Assembly (NCBI RefSeq): GCF_040436345.1
Contig: NC_133221.1
Location: 18,721,165 to 18,785,164 of the forward strand
Length of the DNA stretch: 64,000 nt
Origin: Pagrus major
Lineage: Eukaryota > Chordata > Actinopteri > Spariformes > Sparidae
Direction: 5' to 3'
The notes under the pieces are model-generated. The model was not told the origin of the DNA. It did no database searches and saw only the letters and a program-made list of their open reading frames with translations. The first letter of the stretch is position 1. Each line of letters opens with the position of its first letter. This document shows positions 1-11,471 of this stretch, in pieces. A program made the translations under genes and the position numbers.

Positions 1-1446
1 TGTGGCTCAAAATGATAGACATATTAACTTCCCTCCGGCTTTCAGGAATCACATTACCTGAGATGAGCTCGGAGGCGCTTTGGAATAAAAAGGCCATAAA
101 GGTAACGTGAGTCCCCGAAAATGCACTCTAGTCTGCATGCTTTCAGAGCAGAGCACACAGGGAACATGCTTACATGTATCGGCTGCAGAGGAAATGGACA
201 AAGAGGTCAATATTTATCCGCCCTCACTCACTTTTTATAACCTACTTCCAGAAAGATCCATATATGATTAATTTACAAACAATCAGCAGTGAGAGACTTG
301 ATAAAGTGGCAGGCACAAGCGCGGTCATCTTCAGATGGCAGCTGTGACTCAGAGATGTCGGTTGTTCCACAGTGACAGCCTGCAAATGCCACCTGGACGG
401 GAAGCTAAAATAAACACTGCTTGTAGAGTGACTGGCATGCAATAGGAGCACCATACTTCTGCAACACAGCGAGAGTCTCTGAATAGACCATTCAACTTCA
501 CAAACAGGCAAACAGAAATTAAAGCGAGCATCAGCCTCTCGCTTTCTGGACTAAATGTATTTTTCTTTTTGTTGAAAGCCCCTGGCCCTCTGCCTGACAA
601 CTCCTGCTGTAATGACACTCGATACTTTACTTTCACGTTAACTTCACTAAGCACTCTGCTGCTGTTGTTGCTAAGCCATTAGGCATGGCATACTTTTAAA
701 TGCTTACAGCTGGCTCATTTCCCCTGTGGATGAAATGAGAGCAAATTGATTTTAATTTACAACGCAGCAACATTTATTTTATCGATGAACCAAACAGAAG
801 TGTATCTTGTTCATCAGGAGAAAACGAGATATGTAGACTCCAAGCGTTGATTAGATGTTTTCTCTCTTGCCTCTGCGTGTACGTAGAGCCTGTTCTTCTG
901 TCTGATATACTGTATGATTTCCTGTATATGGATGTACACTCCAGCCTTTCAAACACTCATGTTTTGAGGACCTGTGAGTGCAAACCTTGAACAGGATGTG
1001 TGGGAACACTTCAGCATCACTGTATTTTCGCCATGAAACAGCATTTTCCTCTATTTTCAGCATGTTGGTACAATTTCGTAACATATATTGAAGTGAGAAC
1101 TGAAAAAAAAGCTTATTAACAAGACTGAAAGAAACATCAAGGTGTCTGGAGAGAGCACAGGTCTTCAATTGCATCATAGGGAGAAGCTAGCTAAATAAAT
1201 GAATCAAATTATCATTAACGTTGACAGCTCAAGCTTGACGCATCATGACTTGTGCTAATTTCATGAGAGTTGCTCATAAACATCATTCAGAACCGGTCGC
1301 ATATTTTGGAGTTTTGCTAAAGAATCATGCTTAAACATGTTTCTACTACCCCTCCCCAAATATCGCACATCTATTTGGATTTATGTTGGAGTTTTTAGAC
1401 CAAGTTGTTCATAAGAGGCCTAACGTGGAGAGACAGCTCACTCAGT

Positions 1447-2070
1447 TTAAAGGGACAGTTCATATTTATGGTGGTATTTAACCATCTAGATTGTTTTGCT
1501 GTGAGTTACAGAGATTTGGAGATATCGACCGTGGAGATGCCTGCCTTCTCTCAAATATAATGGAACTAGATGGGACTGGGTTTTTCCAAATACATCTGAA
1601 AAACTCAACAGCACTGTCTCTCAAGAAATCATGACCTGGTTCTTCAAGATAATCCACAGACCTTGTTGTGGGCAGCTTCATGTAGGAACTATTTTCTTTG
1701 CATCTACTCAAAGACGAGAGGCTCGTGCTCACGTCAGCTCAGGATGTAAACATTAATGGTGTCATACTTGGCTGAGTTGTAATGTTAGCTAGTTTAGTTA
1801 GCTAAGCTAGCTAGCATTTCGTCCATGAGTAGATGCACACTTTCTAAACTGCTAACAACAAGGTCTGCGGATTATCTTGAGTAATTTATTTTTGTCTTCA
1901 AGCATCACAAGTCGAGTGCCATTATGTTCAAGAGAAAGCGGACATCTCTACAGTCGATATCTCCAAATCTTGGCAACTCACACCAAAACAATTTAAATGG
2001 ATAAATAACACTACAGGTTAGAGGGATAATATATATGCATATTAGATTTTGGGGTGAACTGTCCCTTTAA
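1447..2070. mobile_element. Short inverted-repeat element, family A copy 1
   Basis: A 624-bp element bounded by the perfect inverted repeat TTAAAGGGACAGTTCA and TGAACTGTCCCTTTAA. It has no coding capacity. A second copy with matching ends and interior lies at 18693-19296. Both copies end in TTAA, which fits a TTAA target duplication as made by piggyBac or Kolobok elements. That class assignment is inference. Confidence 0.8.
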
Positions 2071-2235
2071 CTGACCCCAAACATAAGTGACATGAGGAAA
2101 CTATACTGTAGATTTCTGTCTGTAAACAAGTTTATGTGAAGAAAGAAGAAAAAAATATATTCTGAGAAAGGAAAATTGGTTGATTTCTAAATGATTATCA
2201 TTTTTTTAACACAAACGGCTGTGGGTTCTGTGCCG

Positions 2236-2590
2236 AGCTGCAACGATTAGTCGATTAAAAGACGACTAATCACCAACTATTTTAACAATCCATAAATCAT
2301 TTTAATCATTTTTCATGCAAATATGTCAAACATTTCTGCTTCCAGCTTCTTAAATGTCAGGATTTTCTGCTTCTCTTTATCATTTATGATCATTAATAAA
2401 AGTTAAAAAAAAAAAGTTAAATCGTTAAAGTTGCACAAAAGAATCAATTTGAAGACGTCGCTTTATTGTAATGAGCATTTTTTTCACAATGCTTTGACAT
2501 TTTATAGACTAAAACGATTAATCAATGAATTGTAAAAATAATCAGCAGATGAATCAATAATGAAAATAATCTTTAGTTCCGATACTTGCT
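2236..2590. mobile_element. Short inverted-repeat element, family D
   Basis: The left end reads GAGCTGCAACGATTAGTCGA and the body carries the sequence around 'cttccagcttcttaaatg' and 'acattttatagactaaa'. The same landmarks recur in both orientations at about 2860, 4284, 25226, 34505, 37535, 42000, 42235 and 52266. This is a high-copy non-autonomous repeat of a kind common in teleosts. Confidence 0.7.
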
Positions 2591-2859
2591 CTGTGAAATC
2601 CCAACCAATGTTAGTGGGAGATCTGAACAGTCCACCCAGATGTGACTGCTGCACATCTTATTCCAAACCTGTGGGCATTAATACGATGCTGTGACAGCCT
2701 CCACTATTATGAGATGGTTTTCTGCTGCTCCCATTCAGCATGAAGAGCATCGCTGAGGTCGGACCTGGCTCACAGTCGGTGTTCCAGGTCGTCCCGCAGG
2801 TGTTAGATGAGGTTGAGATCACGGATAATCAAACAATTTCTTTAAGAACTGGCTTACAG

Positions 2860-3165
2860 GGCTGGAACTGATGCTTATTTTCATTATCGACTAATGTGCC
2901 GATTATTTCCAACGATAAATCAGTTGATGTTTTAGTCTATAAAATGTCAATAAATTGTGAAAAAAGCTCGTCACAATTTCCTACAGCGACATCTTCAAAA
3001 TGCTTCTTTTGTCCTACGCACAGTCCAAAACGCAAAGACTCTTCGTTTACTATCACAAATAACAAACAGAAGGAGCAAATCACCTCATTTAAGAGGCTGG
3101 AAACAGTACACAGACGATTAGCTTCCGATAGACTGATTGATTAATTGACTAATCGTTGCAGTAAA
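2860..3165. mobile_element. Short inverted-repeat element, family D (opposite orientation)
   Basis: It starts near 'agggctggaactgatgcttattttc' and ends at 'gactaatcgttgcag', the reverse complement of the family D left end. It lies about 270 bp from the 2236-2590 copy in opposite orientation, so the two could form a long hairpin. Confidence 0.65.
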
Positions 3166-3787
3166 AGGACACTTTCCACAAACGGTTGCCACAGTTTGAC
3201 TTTTCTCATTCTTCATATCCTAGAAATGATGTTTTCACAGAATGAAAATAGTTTTTAGTGGCAGAAAGCTCCTGACTACCTGCTTTTACGACAGTAACCA
3301 ACTCAAACAAATGAGCACATGTTTGTTTTTTTGTAAGATTTTCCTCTTAAGTGTTGTTTAAAACACAACCACAGTGATGTACAATATAGAGGATGTTCAC
3401 TGTGCCCATCTTTTTAGGATGTTCATGCTTGATGTGTGGGCGAGTTTATGTCTGTTTCTGGAAACACAGTCAATGAAACAGACAGGAGCATATGAACTGT
3501 GGCCAGAAAGCAGACATATCCTAAATAAAAAAATCTCATCGAGACTCAACTGAAGCTGCCAAAAACTTTTGAGAATAGTTTCAAACTCAAAGAAATCCAT
3601 GTGTGTACTTGACCTTAACAGTCAGCCACATGGCCACATGGATGGTGGTGATGCCAGGATATTGCAACACTGACTGAAAGAAGTTTTCTGCAGCTTATTT
3701 TACTGCCAAACAATAAAACAAGAACATTTAAAGCCACTGAGGACAAAACTGAAATCTGAACACTTGACTGGCAGATCGTTGGCTTGA

Positions 3788-4150
3788 TTAAAGGTGCACT
3801 TGTAGTTTTGGTGAATACATTTTTTAATCAGAAGAGAAAAATCTTCATTGACTGATTTTCTATGCCTAAACAATCTAAATAAACTCTCTTTGTTTTCATG
3901 ACTGAATGAACTGAACAAACAAAGTGACCTTAAAGGACGACACAATTTCACACTGTTGTACTTTGTCTATATGTGGCGGACCCTGTCACCTTTCAAGCTT
4001 CAAACAGTGTTCTGGGGACCTTAATTTCCTCTGAGAACAGCTTATTTATTCATTTATGGAAAAAAATTCTGAGTTTGTATCATTACCTTATTATCAATAT
4101 TGTCAATATTAAAACTCTGAGTGTGAATTTCTTGTGTTTTTGTGCCCTGT
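3788..4150. mobile_element. Short inverted-repeat element, family B copy 1
   Basis: It opens with TTAAAGGTGCACTTGTAGTT and contains 'gtggcggaccctgtcacctttc' and 'gtgttctggggacctta'. Both are found reverse-complemented in the element at 58030-58397. The right edge is degenerate, so its coordinate is approximate. Confidence 0.65.
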
Positions 4151-4283
4151 GTTATTTTTGTAAGGCATACAGGAGAATCTGACCCTTCAGACGATGACAG
4201 ATACAAACTAAAACTGAAGAAAAAGGGTTAATCTCCAACTGATTTTCGTTATTTTTTACACATACAGCCGTCGGCTCTGTGCA

Positions 4284-4560
4284 GAGCTGCAAAGATTAGT
4301 AGATTAATCGATTGAAAGAAGATGAATCGCCAACTATTTCAACAATCGATTAATCATTTTAATCATTTTTCATGCCAAAATGTCAAACACTGCTGCTTCC
4401 AGCTTCTTAAATTTAAGGATTTTCTCCCCCTCTCTGTCATTTATGATAGTAAATGAAGAGTCTTTGGGTTTTGGGGACTTTTGGAAGCAATTTGAAGACG
4501 TCACTTTATTGCAATGAGCATTCTCTTCACAGTGTTGTGACATGATATAGGGCTAAATAA
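4284..4560. mobile_element. Short inverted-repeat element, family D
   Basis: This copy starts at 'gagctgcaaagattagtagattaatcg' and carries the same interior as the 2236 copy, with 'cttccagcttcttaaattt' and 'ttgaagacgtcactttattgc'. The right end decays into AT-rich sequence before the kcnc4 exon. Confidence 0.65.
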
Positions 4561-4782
4561 TAACAACCCCTCTGTAAATACAAGTGTAGATATCTCACAT
4601 CCACTCGGTACATCTCTGCTGCAGCCTGATTGGCTGAACCTCGAGGGGACACCTGTTGATTAGGACAACGTGTGCGCCTTTTTTCCTGGATGGAAAATGA
4701 CTCGCAGGCTTCGTGGTGTCACCCTGACGGATGAACTGCCCGTTAAAGCGCACAGCGGAGAGGAAACACGTGGTGAACTCAC

Positions 4783-5400
4783 CCTGGCTGCTCTGGACGA
4801 GTACGGGTCGTCAAACAGGGCCCAGACCTTCGGCTGCCAAACTTCGCAGCAGCCCCTCGACCTGTCGGGACAGTCCTCGATGCCGAACCGTCTCGATATC
4901 TCCCTCTCGTCGTCGGTGTCGTCCGGGTCGGGCGGTTCAAATATATCCAGAGCCTCCTCCGCGTCCCGGTGCTGCCGGTAGGTCATCCAGCAGCACGGCT
5001 CCACGTCGGTCTCGTCGATCCCCCAAAACGCCAGCTCCTCCTCGAAGAGCGGCCCGCACACGTCGGCCGGGCAGTGCAGCTTGCCGGTCCGGTAGTAGTT
5101 GAGCACGTAGGCGAAGATGCCCGGGTGTCTGTCGAAGAAGAACTCGGAGGCGCTCGGGGGCGCAGCGTCCGAGTCCGAGCTGACCTGCGAGTCCGCCGGG
5201 TCGGCCAGCCAGGCCAGGCGCGTCCCCGGCAGGGTCCTCAGGGTGCTCTTGTAGGTTTCATGTCGAGTGCCTCCCACGTTGATGATGATTTTGTCCGAGT
5301 CTTCCCCTCTGGACATCTCCTCCTTCAGACATGATTTAGACGGCGGTTTGTTGCCCGACTTGCGCCCTCGGTACGACGAAACACACACCGAGCTTATCAT
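4783..5400 (-). CDS. kcnc4: Kv3.4-type voltage-gated potassium channel, first coding exon
   Basis: The exon encodes the first 206 residues of a Shaw-type channel. The start ATG (5398-5400) opens [16 protein letters not shown], which matches the Kv3.4 ball peptide responsible for fast N-type inactivation. Cys6 and Cys24 and serines 8, 9, 15 and 21 are present; in the family, oxidation of the cysteine and phosphorylation of the serines remove inactivation. An upstream in-frame ATG 18 codons earlier (5452-5454) is less likely, because the family begins at MISSV. The T1 tetramerisation domain follows from about residue 37 ([13 protein letters not shown]), with the HX5CX20CC zinc-binding signature. 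The exon stops at ...YSSRAAR, followed by a GTGAGT donor at 4782-4777, the same point as the human exon 1 boundary. Later exons are outside the window. The exon is clearly GC-richer than its surroundings. Confidence 0.93.
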
Positions 5401-7641
5401 TGAAAGGCAGGGTCCTTCTTCCTTACAAACTGGTGTCCACTCGCAAAGAGACAATCAGAAAATCAACGCAAAGTGCGCCCTCATTTCAGACCTCAAGTCT
5501 TCTGAAGACCTGTGTGTCTCATTTATCCAGAAATATGAGGCAAAGTGAGAAACCACCTGTTACTGAACTCAGGCTGGCTCCGTGGCAAAACGCAGGTGCT
5601 CCGTCTCAAGAAAGCACAACGATGATGCTTCCAGATGTTGCACTCATTTACAAGCAGTAACCACAAGGTTGTAGCCGATTAAAAAGAAACATAGATGGCT
5701 AATTACGCGCGGCGGTACGGACCGACAGGATGAGACACTTTTCCACAAATCTCATCCAAATTCTGCAACAACAAAAAAACACAACTACCCCTGACAACTT
5801 TTCCCTTCTCCACACGAGAAGAGGCAGCCTGACAACGATCCAGATGTCCCTCCTCAGCTCCTCAGCCAGATGTGCGGTTGTTTTCCAGCTGAGGGAGATC
5901 TGTTGCTTCTCCTCAAGTCTCCTTCCCTTAGCGACACAGCCCGGTTGGATGGTGCGCTCAACAACAGGCTCGGCAGATTTAACTCTTTGGCTGCTGGCGG
6001 AGGTTGGCGCATTACTGAACCACTCCCTCTAATCAGACCTAGAGGACGGGCTCGTGGAGTGTGTGTGCGTGAGGGAGACGTTTTCATCATCCCTCAGGTT
6101 GACGTTTTCTGTCGGCTGAAATGTTTTGACGCGTTCAGGTCTGGGTCGCCATGCTGACCCGCACACACAAGCTTCATAGCATGAGTCATGTAGAGGATCA
6201 GCAGCACAAGCAGCAGCTCATTTCGCAGCTCCCATGGGTGTTGCGTGAGATTGCGCCAGGTTGTACAGGTGTTTATTATATGTCCGCTCCTGCGTGTGAA
6301 AATGTGGAGGTTGTAGCCTACTGTAGCTGCTCACACAGAAACAGCTATATCACATGAAAATACAGCTGTGCAACATCTTTAATGAGGTCATTTCATCACT
6401 CTCTACATCAGGATCAATGCTTGTCTGGACCTCAGTAGATCAACTGAAAGATCCAGATGTGATTTTACTGTCATTTCCGAGAGTAGCACAAGATTATTAT
6501 TGTTACACAAAGTGTGATCCAACAGGTAGCTCTGAGTCCTCCAGTGTGTTTACAAACCCCATGTGTTGCTTTCACAAACTAAGATTGCCACCTAGTGGAT
6601 CTCTAAGTGAACAACATGTTTAACCTCCTGAACTCTTAATTCTCTTTAATTTCCCCCTCAACAAGTTTAAAGGTAAAAACAATTAGATATTTTTGGTATT
6701 TGCTTAGGTAAACACACCTTTCTAGCTACGATGATGCTTTTAACAGATGATGGTCCCTTATTTTAAAGGCTGCATCACAACAAAATGAAATAATCTTAAA
6801 TTCTTAATATTTTTTTACACAAAAGTCCCCAAAATTCAGTTTGATATTTTAAAAAACATCGAGATTTTGACAAGAATTCTGTGCAAAAACTAAAACAAAC
6901 ATAGAGGTTGCAGTTACGATCTCTGTGTTAGGTCAAAGTTAAAAAAGTTTAAAGGGTAACTCCACCAATTTTTACACGTTACAGTGTGTTTACAAGTCTT
7001 GGGGAGTGCTACTGCACATGAGGAAAAGTAGTATAAAGCCTTTTGTGGCTCCAGAGGAAACTGCATGTAATCTGATACATTTCCTCCAGTGATGTCACTC
7101 AGTGGCTAAGTTGCATTGTGGAAAATGTAGCTTTTGACAGGAAGAAGAACATGTGGAGTAAAATGCTGATATCTCTGGTTCTGTGTTGATTTTGATCATT
7201 TTTTAAAACTGTCCACAGTGAATCCAACAGTGTTATGGTAGTGCAATGTTAGACCAGTGGACTGCTTTCTTAGAAAAAACAAGTTTGAAAGTGAAAGAAA
7301 TCTGGGGTGTGAAGTTAAAATGAAGTGAGCTGCTCTTCATTTCTGTTTGAGGCTTCAGGCTACAGTACCTCTTACTAGCATAACATCACCAAACAAGCAT
7401 CATTCCTAAAAACATATTTTGGTTCCCTTCACGTATTTTCTGCCCATCAGTCACAAGAGTGTCAAGCATTAACATCTGTTGTAAATTATTCCCGGAGGCT
7501 GGAGGAACATCACTTAAAGCAAACTTTGTGGAACCAGTAGATGAAATAATTCTGCAGAGTGAATGTGTTATACCGAATATGTATTTGGTCCTTGTAAGAA
7601 TAAAAAGAACAAATCAATAAGAGTTTTAGTTTTTAAAATAT
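5401..7641. other. kcnc4 upstream region / intergenic
   Basis: This lies between the kcnc4 start codon and the hsp70 poly(A) signal. It should contain the kcnc4 5'UTR and promoter, but I could not place a transcription start or TATA box. No convincing coding sequence was seen; the short frames have no family signature. Confidence 0.5.
6949..7270. mobile_element. Probable short repeat, left end TTTAAAGGGTAACTCCACC
   Basis: The left boundary (TTTAAAGGGTAACTCCACC) resembles the terminal sequences of the other TTAA-type elements here. The interior has no reading frame. I did not find a matching right end, so the extent is a guess. Confidence 0.3.
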
Positions 7642-7647
7642 TTTATT
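7642..7647 (-). promoter_or_regulatory. hsp70 poly(A) signal
   Basis: The minus strand reads AATAAA 87 bases past the hsp70 stop codon, in a short AT-rich 3'UTR. It is the nearest canonical signal. Confidence 0.7.
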
Positions 7648-7733
7648 AAGCCATGTAGTTAAATTACATCATTGTTGGTACCAAACAACAGTGATAAAGT
7701 GTTCCTCTAAACAAAATGCTGACGCTCATAGTT

Positions 7734-9653
7734 TTAGTCCACTTCCTCAATAGTAGGGCCCTTAGCGCTGCCTCCTGCCTGGCTGCCGCAGCTTCCTGAC
7801 GGTGCTGCTCCCTGGTACAACTTTGTCACAATCGGCTTGCACACTTTCTCCAGTTCCTTCTGCTGATGCTCGTACTCGTCTTTCTCTGCCAGCTGGTTGT
7901 TCTCCAGCCAGGAGATCGTCTCTTTGCACTTGTCAACGACCATCTTTTTGTCCTCCTCGCTGATCTTTCCTTTCATGTTCTCGTCCTCGACGCTGCTCTT
8001 CATGTGGTAGGCGTACGACTCCAGTGAGTTCTTCGCTGCGACCTTCTCCCTCTGCACGTCGTCCTCAGCCTTGTACTTTTCAGAGTCCTGCACCATCCGC
8101 TCTATCTCCTCTTTGCTCAGTCGGCCCTTGTCATTGGTGATGGTGATTTTGTTTTCTTTGCCGGTGCTTTTATCGACGGCGGACACATTCAGGATGCCGT
8201 TGGCGTCGATGTCGAAAGTTACCTCCACCTGTGGTACACCTCTGGGAGCAGGAGGGATACCTGTGAGCTCAAACTTGCCCAGGAGGTTGTTGTCCTTGGT
8301 CATGGCCCTCTCCCCCTCAAACACCTGAATCAGCACACCTGGCTGGTTGTCTGAATACGTGGAGAAGATCTGGGTCTGCTTGCTGGGGATGGTGGTGTTT
8401 CGTTTGATTAGAGGCGTCATGACTCCTCCTGCAGTCTCAATGCCCAGAGACAAGGGAGCCACGTCCAGCAGCAATAGATCTTGGACGTTCTCTGAAGTGT
8501 CACCCATGAGGATAGCAGCCTGGACCGCTGCACCGTAGGCCACCGCCTCATCTGGGTTGATGCTCTTGTTCAGTTCTCTGCCGTTAAAAAAGTCCTGCAA
8601 GAGCTTCTGGATTTTGGGAATTCTCGTGGAGCCACCGACCAGGACGACTTCATGGATCTTGGACTTATCCAGCTTGGCGTCTTGCAGGGCCTTCTCAACC
8701 GGTTCCAGCGTTCCCCTGAAGAGCTCCGAGTTGAGCTCCTCAAAGCGCGCCCTTGTGATGGAGGTGTAGAAGTCGATGCCCTCAAACAGAGAGTCGATCT
8801 CAATGCTAGCCTGGGTGCTGGATGACAGGGTCCTCTTCGCTCGCTCACAAGCTGTGCGCAGCCTCCTCACTGCTCTCTTGTTTTGGCTGATGTCCTTCTT
8901 GTGTTTTCTTTTAAACTCCTCTACAAAGTGGTTGACCATCCGGTTGTCAAAGTCCTCCCCGCCAAGGTGTGTGTCTCCTGCGGTGGATTTCACCTCAAAG
9001 ATGCCGTCCTCGATGGTCAGGATGGACACGTCAAAGGTGCCTCCACCCAGATCAAAGATGAGCACGTTACGTTCTCCTCTTTTGCCTTTATCCAGGCCGT
9101 AGGCGATGGCTGCTGCTGTGGGCTCGTTTATGATCCTCAGCACATTCAGTCCAGCGATCACTCCGGCGTCTTTGGTGGCCTGTCTCTGTGAGTCGTTGAA
9201 ATAAGCTGGAACTGTGATAACTGCATTTGACACCTTCTGTCCCAGATAGGCTTCAGAGATCTCCCTCATTTTTACCAGGACCATGGAGGAGATTTCCTCA
9301 GGGTAGAAGGCCTTGTTCTCCCCTTTATACTCCACCTGGACTTTGGGCTTTCCGTTATCACTGATCACCTTGAAAGGCCAGAGTTTCATGTCGGACTGGA
9401 CAGTGGAGTCGTTGAACTTTCTCCCGATGAGTCGTTTAGCGTCAAAGACTGTGTTGCTGGGGTTCATGGCAACCTGGTTCTTGGCAGCATCTCCAATGAG
9501 CCTCTCTGTGTCAGTAAAGGCCACATAGCTGGGAGTGGTCCTGTTGCCCTGATCATTGGCAATGATCTCCACTTTGCCATGCTGGAAGACCCCGACACAA
9601 GAATAGGTGGTGCCCAGATCAATGCCAATAGATACTCCCTTGGCTGAGGACAT
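7734..9653 (-). CDS. hsp70: Inducible-type cytosolic Hsp70 chaperone
   Basis: An uninterrupted reading frame of 639 residues for a heat-shock protein 70. The ATP-dependent chaperone binds exposed hydrophobic segments with J-domain and nucleotide-exchange partners in cytosol and nucleus. All three family signatures are present: [10 protein letters not shown] near residue 9, [12 protein letters not shown] near 200 and [14 protein letters not shown] near 340. The tail GPTIEEVD carries the EEVD that binds TPR co-chaperones. Full family length. The start ATG (9651-9653) was chosen because [14 protein letters not shown] is the usual N-terminus; the frame runs 37 codons further upstream, but that crosses the 3' splice site of a 5'UTR intron. 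The lack of coding introns and the heat-shock elements upstream argue for a stress-inducible hspa1-like gene, not the intron-rich constitutive hspa8. The exact paralogue is not assignable by eye. Confidence 0.95.
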   Translation of the reverse strand: MSSAKGVSIGIDLGTTYSCVGVFQHGKVEIIANDQGNRTTPSYVAFTDTERLIGDAAKNQVAMNPSNTVFDAKRLIGRKFNDSTVQSDMKLWPFKVISDNGKPKVQVEYKGENKAFYPEEISSMVLVKMREISEAYLGQKVSNAVITVPAYFNDSQRQATKDAGVIAGLNVLRIINEPTAAAIAYGLDKGKRGERNVLIFDLGGGTFDVSILTIEDGIFEVKSTAGDTHLGGEDFDNRMVNHFVEEFKRKHKKDISQNKRAVRRLRTACERAKRTLSSSTQASIEIDSLFEGIDFYTSITRARFEELNSELFRGTLEPVEKALQDAKLDKSKIHEVVLVGGSTRIPKIQKLLQDFFNGRELNKSINPDEAVAYGAAVQAAILMGDTSENVQDLLLLDVAPLSLGIETAGGVMTPLIKRNTTIPSKQTQIFSTYSDNQPGVLIQVFEGERAMTKDNNLLGKFELTGIPPAPRGVPQVEVTFDIDANGILNVSAVDKSTGKENKITITNDKGRLSKEEIERMVQDSEKYKAEDDVQREKVAAKNSLESYAYHMKSSVEDENMKGKISEEDKKMVVDKCKETISWLENNQLAEKDEYEHQQKELEKVCKPIVTKLYQGAAPSGSCGSQAGGSAKGPTIEEVD

Positions 9654-9675
9654 CTTGATTGTTGCTGTAGAGTTC

Positions 9676-11199
9676 CTAGAAAAAAAAAGAGAAACATAAG
9701 GTTTTATTATTCTTCTGAAAGCATTCAAAATTACCAGATCACTGATACCCACAGTACTGATCAACTGTTTGTTGTGCCATCTCTCACTTTTGCATCAGAC
9801 AAAGACATATGTTAGCGGTCCAGTTCTGTACCAAACTAAGGAAACACTGACTGAGAAACTTTTTTTAATTCTGCTCTGCTGAGCGGACCGCAGTGATGAA
9901 GGAGTATTCATATTATTTCCTTAAGTCAAACTTCCAAACCCACACTGTGAAAATACTCCTTTCCAAGTAATGTCCTGCATTCACACCCTTACTCAAGGTA
10001 AAGTATGTAAGTATTAGCAGCAAAATTTACTTCAAGTATGAAAATCAAAAGTACTTGTAATGCAGTCAAGTTGTCCCTGTCAGTGTTTTACAATATAGAA
10101 TAATGTTTTCGAATTAATATTACTCCTACATTCATGTGTATGTTGCATTTGACTGCTGGAGAACTACTTTATATACTTTCTGATAGTTTGAATACAGTGA
10201 AGCATCACATTTTATATGTTAGCAGCCACTGATGGAGTGTAACTAAGTACATTTACTCAAGTACTGTACTTAGTGCAATTCTTTGAGGTACTATTTCTGA
10301 AACTCAGAATAATGCCAGCTAAATAATAATAAGTCCGCCCACCATATACAGTATATACATAGGCCTATAGATCTGTAATATTTAACTGCATTTATTGCCA
10401 GAAAATTACTTTTGATTCTTAAGTACATTTAATATCAGACACTACTAAAACTTTTACTTATATAATTAATTTATATTTGTATGGGTGACTTGCACTTTTG
10501 ACAAAGTAAAATTTTAACACAATATCTTACAATGTTTGTGGCACCGCTGTCCTGCGAGAACCATGTAGTATCTATAAAAAGTAAATGCTTTATGAGCTCA
10601 TCAGCCTGTTCAGTTTTGTGACAATGCATTTTCCAGATAATCAAAGATCAGTTTATTTATCTTAAGATGTAGGAGAATTATCTCAACACATAAAGCAACA
10701 GTTGAGTAAAAAGTCCAATATTTGCCACTGAGATTAAGTAGAGTAAAAGTTTAAGGGAATATAGAATATAAAGTACTTCAAATTTGTATTGAAGCACAGT
10801 ACTTTAGTAGACTGTTCAAACTAATTGCTCCACTACTGAAATAAATAATAATGATAATAAATGGTTACATTTATTCCTCTGATTAATGTATTTCCTAAAT
10901 TAGACATTTTTTCATTTTGAAAATGTCCTAAACCACAAGCTTAATGTAATTTTAACACCTTTTCTATTATAAAGTACTCAAATACAGCAGTTTCTGTGAT
11001 GTACTATAAAATTAATTTCCTACCATCATTAATAATGACATGATATGAGACATAAATGGTGCATTAGTAGCCTAATGGTAAATTTCAATGTTATCTTTCA
11101 GTGGATTAAAATAATGTCTGAGGATGCTCCAACACCATTATAAATATATAAAAACAGAAATTCATTTATTTAAAAACAATCAGATTATCAATAACTTAC
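9676..11199 (-). other. hsp70: hsp70 5'UTR intron
   Basis: On the minus strand the acceptor is a long T tract ending in CTAG, just before the 5'UTR piece that starts at 9675. The donor is AAA|GTAAGT, with the exon ending at 11200. The intron is 1,524 bp. It carries copies of the 'agtacttttactcaagta' repeat and no coding sequence. Confidence 0.75.
9960..10850. repeat. Dispersed 'TACTTAAGTA'-type repeat copies
   Basis: Several imperfect copies of motifs such as 'gtaactaagtacatttactcaagtactgtacttagtgcaa' and 'ggagaactactttatatac'. Related sequence recurs at about 33005-33090, 42600-42690 and 63290-64000. It behaves as an old high-copy teleost repeat; I cannot name its class. Confidence 0.6.
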
Positions 11200-11311
11200 T
11201 TTCAGTGAAAATCTCTGTTCAAAGATGTTGAAGGATCTCAGCAGAGTCTCCTGGAGTAGTTCCCCTTGAGTCTTGATCTTTTGCCTCTTTGTGGTTCTTC
11301 TTGTAGTAATG
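11200..11311 (-). other. hsp70: hsp70 non-coding exon 1
   Basis: A 5'UTR exon inferred from the donor at 11199-11198 (GT read on the minus strand) and from a TATA box 25-30 bases upstream of its expected start. The 5' edge is an estimate, not a mapped start site. Confidence 0.6.
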
Positions 11312-11334
11312 CCTGGACTGACTCAGGCCCATTG

Positions 11335-11342
11335 CTTATATA
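11335..11342 (-). promoter_or_regulatory. hsp70 TATA box
   Basis: The minus strand reads TATATAAG. It sits about 30 bases before the inferred start of the non-coding exon and just downstream of heat-shock elements, a normal heat-shock promoter arrangement. Confidence 0.75.
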
Positions 11343-11355
11343 GTTGCAACCATGT

Positions 11356-11363
11356 TTCCAGAA
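11356..11363. promoter_or_regulatory. Proximal heat-shock element
   Basis: TTCCAGAA is two inverted nGAAn pentamers. A weaker third unit (gaacactcc) follows. It lies 14 bp upstream of the TATA box on the hsp70 strand and would bind heat-shock factor trimers. Confidence 0.6.
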
Positions 11364-11458
11364 CACTCCCTGTACTCCCTCCACCCCTCCTCCAGGCTCA
11401 GTGACTCAACTGTTAATATTAGCAAGTAATGCAGCTGGCCCGGTCCGAGAGAGCTGGT

Positions 11459-11471
11459 GAATATTCCAGAG
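11459..11471. promoter_or_regulatory. Distal heat-shock element
   Basis: GAATATTCCAGAG gives three alternating pentamers (GAA-TTC-GAg), the minimal unit for an HSF1 trimer. It is about 115 bp upstream of the TATA box. Confidence 0.7.

Larger units (their letters stand above)
1..4776 (-). other. kcnc4: kcnc4 intron 1 (5' part), repeat-rich
   Basis: This stretch lies downstream, in transcription sense, of the kcnc4 exon 1 donor. I found no reading frame resembling the Kv3 membrane core (S1-S6), so exon 2 must lie beyond the left edge. It holds at least five inverted-repeat-type dispersed elements, listed separately, and otherwise AT-rich sequence without recognisable genes. Confidence 0.7.

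Noticed and set aside
4670-5334. Plus-strand open frames opposite kcnc4 exon 1
   Set aside because: They are produced by the GC-rich antisense of the channel exon. The Arg/Pro/Ser-rich translations have no domain.
8071-9528. Plus-strand open frames across hsp70
   Set aside because: They are antisense shadows of the strongly biased hsp70 codons. None has a family signature, and the minus-strand product is complete.
9654-9764. 37-codon N-terminal extension of Hsp70
   Set aside because: It crosses a 3' splice site (poly-T then AG) and leaves the conserved N-terminus internal. The ATG at 9651-9653 fits the family.
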